NCBI RefSeq assembly: GCF_000208865.1
Contig: NC_018389.1
Location: 868,001-932,000, forward strand
DNA: 64,000 nucleotides
Origin: Neospora caninum Liverpool
Taxonomy: Eukaryota; Apicomplexa; Conoidasida; Eucoccidiorida; Sarcocystidae
Direction: 5' to 3'
In this document: in pieces, positions 56,128-64,000 of the stretch
Layout: the number at the start of each line of letters is the position of its first letter
Numbering within the stretch: position 1 is the stretch's first letter
The notes under the pieces: generated by a model
What the model was told of the DNA's origin: nothing
The model's database searches: none
What the model saw: the letters and a program-made list of their open reading frames with translations, nothing else
Program-made: the position numbers and the translations under genes

Positions 56128-58476
56128 CTACCGCGTCGGCTTTTCTGCGCACGTTTCTGGGCGCGTTCCCAGCTGCAAGTCTTCCTCTGCGCTGAAAGAT
56201 CGAAAAACATCCGCGAGCGTGCTTGTCAGTCGCGCCAGCTTCGCAGCGTCTTTCGGCGGCTCTCTGGCGGGGAGCAATGCGCGCCAAAGGCGAAGTATGT
56301 CCTCCAACGGTGCCTCGTGCGAAGCCGTAGCTGCCTTCGCCCCGGCCTCCGAGGCTGGTGGGCACGACGAGAGACGCACACTTGCCAAAGAGCGAGAACT
56401 GGAACGCGCGTCGACAGACACCCCCGTGCCCGGCAGGCAACTGTCAAAACCCCGGTTGCTCGCCACTTTCCCCTGCTCGAAAAAGCAACTCCACGCTCCG
56501 GTCGCAAGGGAAGGTGGAACGGCGACAGCCGGAAGCTCAGCGGAAGAACTCTTGAGAGAGGGAGAAAGAGGGGGGAAAGGAAATGCAGAAGACGAGAGCG
56601 GAGGAGAGGAAAACGACGCCCGCGTAGCGGGCGTCGCAGTCGTCAAGGTCGGGCTCTCGCCGAAGGGAGGCAAGGACGAAGCTTCAAGCGGCTTCTCTTG
56701 CTCTTTCCCTCCTGTGTCGGAGTCTGTCTGCGACGTGGGCAAAACCGAGAATCGAGAGGGAACGACCCGAGAGGCGCCCAGCGAAGTCACGGCCGAGACC
56801 CACGAGTCGCACGGATCGAACGGGCACGCTCCGGCGTGAGCCTTCTCTTGTCCGTTTTCTGTTGGCGGTGTCCCTTCTGTCTCCCGCCCGATTTTTCTCC
56901 ACGCTTCACGATCTTCTCCCTGCTCGATTTGCCTCTCTTTGCTCGCCGCTCCCCGACCTCCGTCTCCGCTCAGCGCTCGCCACTCCGCTTTTGTTTCGTG
57001 CTTTGCTTCCTCACTCAGATTATGCGCACTGTTCTCTCTCAGCGACGAGACGCCGCCTCCACTTCTGTCCTCAGCCAGGCAATACGAAACCTGTCCATCC
57101 GGCCTCGCTTCCTCCGGCGTCTCCTCACCAGCACTGGTCTCTGTCTGAGTTTCTCCTCTTTCGGTCCTCTTCGATTCGCCGCGAGCGTCTCCGTCTCTGC
57201 TTCTTCCGATGATCGGTCCTTCTGTGGCGTGGCGCGCCGGAAGGACAGCGCGCCCGCCTCTCGCGCAGGTTTCCTCCTCTCCGTGCTGCGTGTCTCCGCA
57301 GGGGAGTGTCTCTGCGGTCGTTTCCGCGCCTTCTGTTCGGCTCGTCCCACGTTCCTCTCGTGCTTCCGTGGAGTCTCCTCCGCGTTCGAAAGCCCGCACA
57401 GGCTGTCGGGTCTTTGCCTGCCCCAAATCCGCCTCCACGTGCCGGAGAACTGGCGGCGGTCCATCGGCGACGAGCTGCGCTGCGCGAGGTGAAACGCCCT
57501 CGTTCTGTGGCGACGTGTGGAGCAAGAAGTGCTGAATGATGCGCTCAATTTCCTCGTCATCTTCGCTTTCGTTCGATCGCTCTTGCTGTCGCTCCGTGTC
57601 TTCCTCCGGCAGCCGTGTCTCTTCTCCCTCGTCGCTCTCCCTCTCAGGCCCAAGACAGTAGAACACGGGCGCGTCTGGAACTTCCGAGTCTTCGCCCGGC
57701 CGCTGCAGCGCGTCGCCTGCGAGGGACAGCGTCGGCAAAGAGGCGGGGAGGGCGGGCGAAGGAGACAGAGACGCGCGCTCGCTCCCCGAAACGGAAACAC
57801 TCAAAGCAGGCGACACAGAGAAAGAGGAACTCTTGAGAGCCTCCGTCCTCTCCAGGCTTCGGCCTGACGAATCCGGCAGCTCGTCCGCGGGGAAACGTGC
57901 ACAAGAAGGGGAAGAAAGAGAAGGGAGCGGAGCCGAAGAAGACGAAGGGAGAGAAGGAAAAGGAGGAATCGACGAAGAGGGGGTCAACGCAGGAACGCAA
58001 CAGGAAGGAGGCTGTACGGCGGAGCAGTACGCGGAAGGAAGAGAGAGCGAAGCAACGGACGAGGAACGCCAGTAGGCCGCCCGGTGACACTCTCGGAGAG
58101 CCCGAGCCGCCGGATCTGTTTCGAGCGCTCTTCCCTCTCGAGCGCGCACGACCAGGAGTCTCTGTCTCACGATCATGTCGCGTATTTCCTTCTTTACCTG
58201 CGTTCACGCAGAAGACATTCTAAAGGCGCCGTATAAGGCGAACGCCTCCCTAAAGTGTTCAGTCTTCCACACCGCTGCCCACCGAAGGACTGAGGGCAAG
58301 AAAAAGAACTTTTCCATGCATGCGCCGCTGTCTGCGACAGCCTGTGCCTCGTGGCCTCCGCATCCGTTTCAGACATCTCGACGTGTGTATGCACACATCC
58401 AGTCGCACACAGGTTAGGACACCTCTGCGTATCATCTGGTACACCTATCTTCACCTGCAGATCTATCTATCCATAG

Positions 58477-58517
<41 letters not shown>

Positions 58518-60935
58518 AGCATACAAGCATGTGTAACAGAACTGGATATAGCAACGCGCTGTGTAACTTGAGAATGGAAAACTTTGAAAACGAGGAGCTC
58601 ACCCGGAGGGACGGAGGGCAGATTCGCTTCGCCCGAATGATGCGATCGCCGATTTTCACCGGCTTTGGCCGCGAGAGGAACATGTGGCTCTGGCAGTTCA
58701 CGATGGCCTGCGCCAAGGGCTCAAAGGCCTGCGCAAAAGGGAGACAGCGGGACACGCGTATACGGCGAAAGATACAGAGACAGCGACGCAACAATAAAGC
58801 GGCTGATAGATGGATCGGCATAGATCGACAGTCGTGTCTGGTTGGCGAGATTTACACAGATCGAGAGAGATATGCATGGAAAGACACAGAATGCAAGGTC
58901 AAGGATACACGGAGAGCCGGTGGTGCCTACCATGGCAGCTGGAAGTTCACAGTTGAGCTTGTGGAGAATGAAGTCGTAGGGCATCTCGTCGAGAGCCTCC
59001 GCAATGGCCGTGATATCCTGGTAGAAGGGTGCGCAGCAGGTGGTTCGGGGAGGGCGACCAGCGCCTGCGAGAGTTCGCGAGGAAAGCGATCTGTCGCTCG
59101 CAAAACTCTCCGGGAAGAGGTCCGGGGAGGCACTCGAAAACGAGCGGCGACTACGACACTCCTGGCCGCTGTCGTGGCCGCATGGCGCGCCTGTTGAGCT
59201 GTGCTCTCCAGCGCTCGCGGGCCCCGCAGCGACAGGCAAGGAACGGCTGTGCATGTCGGCGCGAGACACGACGGGGAGCGGCGACGCAGAGAGACAGTGA
59301 GAGGAGGCGCCGGGACCCTGAAGTGCGGGAAGGCCTTTCACTCGAACGAGGAGAGACACTGTCTCTTCAGCCACCGCAGGCGGAAACTGGACCGGCCAGC
59401 AAGGTGAAGAAGCTGCAGACGTCGGCGCTGTCTGCGTTGGAGAAGAAAAGGAGGGCGAAGGAGAGCGCGACGAGGCCGAGGTGTAGCAGGCGCTGTCAGA
59501 AGGCGGAGGGAGAGACGCATGCGGAGGAAGGCCCGAAGAGAATGGCGAAGAAACGGGAACAGAAGACGGCGGAAAGGGTGGGAGCAAGGACGAGGACGAA
59601 GGGTAGTAGGCCTTGGTGGAGTCGTTCTTCCCTCGACTGCACAGTGATCCCAGGGAGGTCCGAGAGAGCCGAGCGCGAGGGTCTTTCTCTCTGTCTTTGT
59701 TTTCGACGCGTGCCTCTCCGTCGCTTCCTTCGCCCACTGCGCATTCGTCTCTGCGCTGTCGATCATCAGGGTAAGGCGACGGAGCAGAAGACACGCCATT
59801 CAGTGGGCCTGGCGCGGGGTTGTCGAGCAACGCGAACGCATGCGAAGTTGAAAGAGCCACGGACGGCGGACACTGGCCTGCAAGCGTCGCCGGTGGCGCG
59901 CCGGCAGACGCGGAAAAAGCAAGACAAGGTGGAACTCCATTGACAACAAACGGTCCTTCCCCGGCTTCTTCGCTCTGGTCGCCATGCGCTTCCCTCGCTG
60001 CTCCCAGTGGGGCGAACAAGCAGCTCCCTTCCGTTTCTAGAGACAGCCGCGCCTTTCCACAAAATGCAGACGTTGTGTCGCCTCCTTCTTCCGACAATCC
60101 TCGAGACGCAACAGAGAGCGAGCCTGACTCCCGAGAAACGAGACGAAATGGCCGGTGCCTCTCCTGCGTGTCACTGGGGCGATCCTCTGCTTCGGATCTC
60201 CTCTCCTCTCTGTCTTCCTTCACCCTGTCTTCGCTCTTCTTCTCTCTGTCTTCGTTCTTCTTCTCTCTGTCTTCGCTCTTCTTCTCCCTGTCTTCGCTCT
60301 TCTTCTCCCTGTCTTCGCTCTTCTTCTCTCTGTCTTCGCTCTTCTCTCTCTCTTCGCTCTTCTTCTCTCTCTCTTCGCTCTTCTTCTCTCTGTCTTCGCT
60401 CTTCTTCTCCCTCTCTTCGCTCTTCTTCTCTCTGTCTTCGCTCTTCTTCCCTCTGTCTTCGCTCTTCTTCCCTCTGTCTTCGCTCTTCTTCTCCCTGTCT
60501 TCCATCTGCGGCCCTTCGTCCTTCCCTTCTTCCTTTGGTAAGTCGCCGCAGGCGCGTGTGGATTTGTCTCTGAGAGCCTGGAGGCTGCGTTCGTCGAACA
60601 GGGCAAGCATGCGGGAGCGGTCGTCCTTTCCCTCCGCAGGGTGCAAAGACAGGTGTTTGAGGAATCTCGCGCGTTTCTGCAGCGAGGTGACATCCCGAGG
60701 CAAGTCGTGCTTCGCGATGAACAGCAGCCAAGACGCGACGCTGGGAAGCAGGCCGTCCTCGCGCCAGCACCTGTCTCTCNNNNNNNNNNNNNNNNNNNNN
60801 NNNNNNNNNNNNNNNNNNNNNNNNNNNNNNNNNNNNNNNNNNNNNNNNNNNNNNNNNNNNNNNNNNNNNNNNNNNNNNNCGATACAGATAGATAGATAGA
60901 TAGATAGATACAGATAGATACCTTTTGAGAGATAC

Positions 60936-60967
<32 letters not shown>

Positions 60968-61016
60968 TGATAGATAGATAGATAGATTGATAGATTGATA
61001 GATTGATAGATTGATT

Positions 61017-61048
<32 letters not shown>

Positions 61049-61203
61049 CAGATAGATAGATACAGGTAGATAGATAGATAGATACAGATAGATAGATAGA
61101 TACAGATAGATAGATAGATAGATAGATAGATACAGATAGATAGATACAGATAGATAGATACAGATAGATAGATACAGATAGATAGATACAGATAGATAGA
61201 TAC

Positions 61204-61244
<41 letters not shown>

Positions 61245-61245
61245 C

Positions 61246-61282
<37 letters not shown>

Positions 61283-61361
61283 CAGATAGATAGATAGATA
61301 GATACAGATAGATAGATACAGATAGATAGATACAGATAGATAGATACAGATAGATAGATAC

Positions 61362-61398
<37 letters not shown>

Positions 61399-61439
61399 CA
61401 GATAGATAGATAGATAGATAGATACAGATAGATAGATAC

Positions 61440-61480
<41 letters not shown>

Positions 61481-61481
61481 C

Positions 61482-61546
<65 letters not shown>

Positions 61547-61547
61547 C

Positions 61548-61596
<49 letters not shown>

Positions 61597-61657
61597 CAGA
61601 TAGATAGATACAGATAGATACAGATAGATAGATAGATACAGATAGATAGATAGATAC

Positions 61658-61702
<45 letters not shown>

Positions 61703-61713
61703 CAGATAGATAC

Positions 61714-61750
<37 letters not shown>

Positions 61751-61751
61751 C

Positions 61752-61808
<57 letters not shown>

Positions 61809-61881
61809 CAGATAGATAGATAGATACAGATAGATAGATAGATACAGATAGATAGATAGATACAGATAGATAGATAGATAC

Positions 61882-61926
<45 letters not shown>

Positions 61927-61959
61927 CAGATAGATAGATAGATACAGATAGATAGATAC

Positions 61960-62023
<64 letters not shown>

Positions 62024-62084
62024 CAGATAGATAGATAGATACAGATAGATAGATACAGATAGATAGATACAGATAGATAGATAC

Positions 62085-62117
<33 letters not shown>

Positions 62118-62128
62118 CAGATAGATAC

Positions 62129-62189
<61 letters not shown>

Positions 62190-62190
62190 C

Positions 62191-62235
<45 letters not shown>

Positions 62236-62290
62236 CAGATAGATAGATAGATACAGATAGATAGATAGATACAGATAGATAGATAGATAC

Positions 62291-62355
<65 letters not shown>

Positions 62356-62388
62356 CAGATAGATAGATAGATACAGATAGATAGATAC

Positions 62389-62441
<53 letters not shown>

Positions 62442-64000
62442 CAGATAGATAGATAGATACAGATAGATAGATACAGATAGATAGATACAGATAGATAGAT
62501 ACAGATAGATAGATACAGATAGATATGTGGATGTTCGTTCGAGGTGAAATTTTCGAGGTGCATGAGGAAATGAGAAAAGCCTTGTGAGGAGGCACCTCCT
62601 TTCCTTGTCTCTTTTTCCACTTGTTTACGCTGTTTTTCGACACTCACCTTGGCTGCTTGCCACCGCCTCTGAAGCGCCTTGAAACGTCTGGTGATTTGCA
62701 GCTGCGTCTTGGAGGGCAGGAAGTTCTCGCGAATGAAGGCAAAGTGGCGACGCCCCACGCGGGCCAGACCCAGCCCCAAGAGGCGATCTTCTGCGGGGGT
62801 GAAAATCACAAACGTGTTGCTCCTGAAGAAAAAAGACAACGGACACAAGACGAGAGGAACTGCACACAGCGGAAAGCGAAAGCCTACCGTAAGGCAGAAA
62901 CCACAATGCGGCGTGCGGGTGAAAAACGGGTGAGGAAGGTTGCGGTAGAGGGGGGAACAGCGCTGGCCCCCGAGACTGTCACAAAGCGTTGATCAACCCG
63001 CGGCTGCGCCCCGCTGAAAACGCAAAGCGTGGAGGGCAATCGAGAGCGCGAATTCGTCCTCCTCTTGTGTGTCTTCCCTCGACGTTTCCTGCATCTACGG
63101 GCCTCGCAGTCTGGCCCTATCCCCCCCAGTCTCTCCTGGTTGCTTCTCCGTCCCTCTCTGTCCCTCTCCGTCCCGCCCCCCGGGTCTCTTCCTCTCTCTG
63201 CCGCCTGGTGTTTTGCGTCTCGTCTCTCTCTTCTCGCTCACTCGCCGCCATTTGCTTCTCCGTTTCTCTCGTCGCCCTTCTTTCCGGGGCCGTCTGCTGT
63301 CGACTCCCGAGCGCTCGACGAGGACGACAGCGCCCCTCCCGGCCCCCGAGCCCCGGGCACCTGTTTTCGTTTTTTCTGGTAGCAGCCCGTGAGGAAGGCA
63401 GGGTCAACAAAGGGCTGCTGCAGACGGAGGAATTCTTCTAGCGGTCGGGGAAACCGGGAGTCTCGGTCCCTGCGAAGAGCCGAGTCCAGCACACAACAGC
63501 AAACTCTTCTTGGCAGGCAAGACCTGTATGCAGCGGGCTTCACCCTGACGAAGCTGCGTGTTCGCTCTCTGCGCTTGCTGTCCTCTCTCGCCCTCCGGCT
63601 ATCTCGCGGCCGCGTTTCCGCGCGCGTCTGCGCCGCCTGTCGGCGGGTTTCCCGTGTCCGCGAGTCGCCTGGTCTTACTCGAGAAGCAGCAGAAACTGCT
63701 TTATTTTCCTGAGGAGCGGGAAGTCGAGGAGGGAACACCGAGGCCCCTCGCCCTCGCTTATCGCCGCCGTCCGCGTCGCCAGGCCCGAGAAGGGCACCAG
63801 GCCGCTGCTGTCGTCCACCACGCGGCCGACCGGAGACGCTGCGAGAAGCGAGGAGGCGGAGCCAGCGCCGGGAGAAAAGGGCGAGGCAGACGCGAGCGGG
63901 AGGGCGAACAGGCCTGTCCGGGCGACCGGCGACGGCGTCTCGAGAAATGGCAAGCGCTCCTGAAGCTCCAAGGGCGCGAGGTCCTGCCGCGCTCGAAGCT
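56128..64000 (-). CDS. GON4-like Myb/SANT nuclear regulator, 5'-partial
   Basis: Minus-strand exons: >63998-63679, 63469-63242, 62822-62648, (start in gap)60778-58931, 58728-58603 and 58197-56128 (stop). Phases agree at every junction that can be tested. Exon 3 encodes a SANT/Myb-like helix set, [17 protein letters not shown], then [20 protein letters not shown]. Its spacing of F-x3-ED-x-LL-x-LGL and P-x-K-x3-QI-x2-R-x-K is that of GON4L and plant GON4-like proteins. Exon 4 continues with a helical region ([19 protein letters not shown]), then an EDREKKS repeat, then low complexity. Exons 5-6 hold a conserved-looking stretch ([33 protein letters not shown]) before a long disordered tail. GON4-like proteins act in the nucleus as transcription/chromatin cofactors. 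The N-terminus is outside the window, and one exon boundary is lost in the N run. Confidence 0.8.
58476..58516. repeat. (TA)n microsatellite in the last intron of the GON4-like gene
   Basis: The intron 58602-58198 joins exons 5 and 6 in phase 0 and contains this uninterrupted TA run. Confidence 0.9.
60216..60510 (-). repeat. 21-bp coding minisatellite (EDREKKS repeats)
   Basis: About fourteen tandem copies of a heptapeptide, mostly EDREKKS with [14 protein letters not shown] and one six-residue EEREKS, lie in exon 4 of the GON4-like gene. The plus strand shows the period as TCTTCTCTCTGTCTTCGCTC-type units. The heptad of charged residues would form a single long helix or stay extended. Confidence 0.9.
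60780..60879. other. Assembly gap, 100 N
   Basis: Exactly 100 N bases, the conventional size for a gap of unknown length. It separates the coding start of exon 4 of the GON4-like gene from the GATA array, so the acceptor of exon 4 is missing. Confidence 1.
60880..62525. repeat. Giant GATA / CAGATA microsatellite array
   Basis: About 1.65 kb of GATA units interrupted at irregular spacing by CAGATA, with rare GATT, ACAGGTA and CGATA variants and one short insertion (CCTTTTGAGA near 60920). It is free of stops in some frames, which creates long artificial frames of Tyr-Leu-Ser-Ile on the minus strand; these are not proteins. It lies in the intron after the SANT exon of the GON4-like gene and ends at the N gap, so its true length is unknown. 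Confidence 0.97.

Noticed and set aside
58721..62848. Frames of over 800-1,300 codons reading Tyr-Leu-Ser-Ile repeats across the GATA array on the minus strand
   Set aside because: GATA/CAGATA units contain no stop codon in these frames and the frames cross the N gap. The true exons on either side are bounded by good splice sites at 62648 and in the gap.

Overview
This is a eukaryotic nuclear window from an apicomplexan parasite of the Toxoplasma / Neospora / Hammondia group (tissue-cyst-forming coccidia). I infer this from the GC-rich exons with many GT-AG introns, the Ser/Ala/Pro/Arg-rich proteins with long disordered stretches, the pyrimidine-rich 5' leaders, the frequent (TA)n and GATA microsatellites, the TGCATGC motifs and a short TTTAGGG telomere-type tract. 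The species is not settled by sequence alone. Most long open frames opposite the real genes are by-products of composition. I built the gene models by matching splice sites and codon phase by hand; no transcript data were available.

Layout from left to right. (1) 2-4168 (+): an SR splicing factor of the SF2/ASF (SRSF1) type, 5'-truncated by the window edge, with a GC-AG last intron. (2) 7597-9604 (-): a small hydrophobic-start ORF and the last three exons of a small unrecognised protein. (3) 10311-13928 (-): one long exon for a disordered protein of about 1,205 aa. (4) 17293-18770 (-): a two-exon gene for a MIC19-like MICOS subunit with an N-myristoylation signal and a twin CX9C domain. (5) 20911-28888 (+): an 11-exon gene for a 909-aa polytopic membrane protein, divergent from the MIC19-like gene. 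(6) 30716-35043 (-): a seven-exon gene for a 402-aa protein, followed upstream by (7) 35268-37517 (-), a single-exon 749-aa protein. (8) 37518-42927: a gene-poor, less GC-rich block. (9) 42928-45787 (+): a two-exon Ser-rich protein. (10) 45967-54148 (+): a five-exon model for a coiled-coil/disordered protein of about 2,227 aa. (11) 56128-64000 (-): a GON4-like/Myb (SANT) nuclear regulator, 5'-truncated by the window edge. Its intron holds about 1.65 kb of GATA/CAGATA repeats beside a 100-N assembly gap.

The genes do not form a pathway or operon; they are ordinary, independently transcribed eukaryotic units. Functions can be named for three: pre-mRNA splicing (SF2-like), mitochondrial inner-membrane/cristae organisation (MIC19-like) and chromatin/transcription control (GON4-like). 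The others look lineage-specific. I see no rRNA, tRNA, CRISPR, viral or transposase gene in the window.
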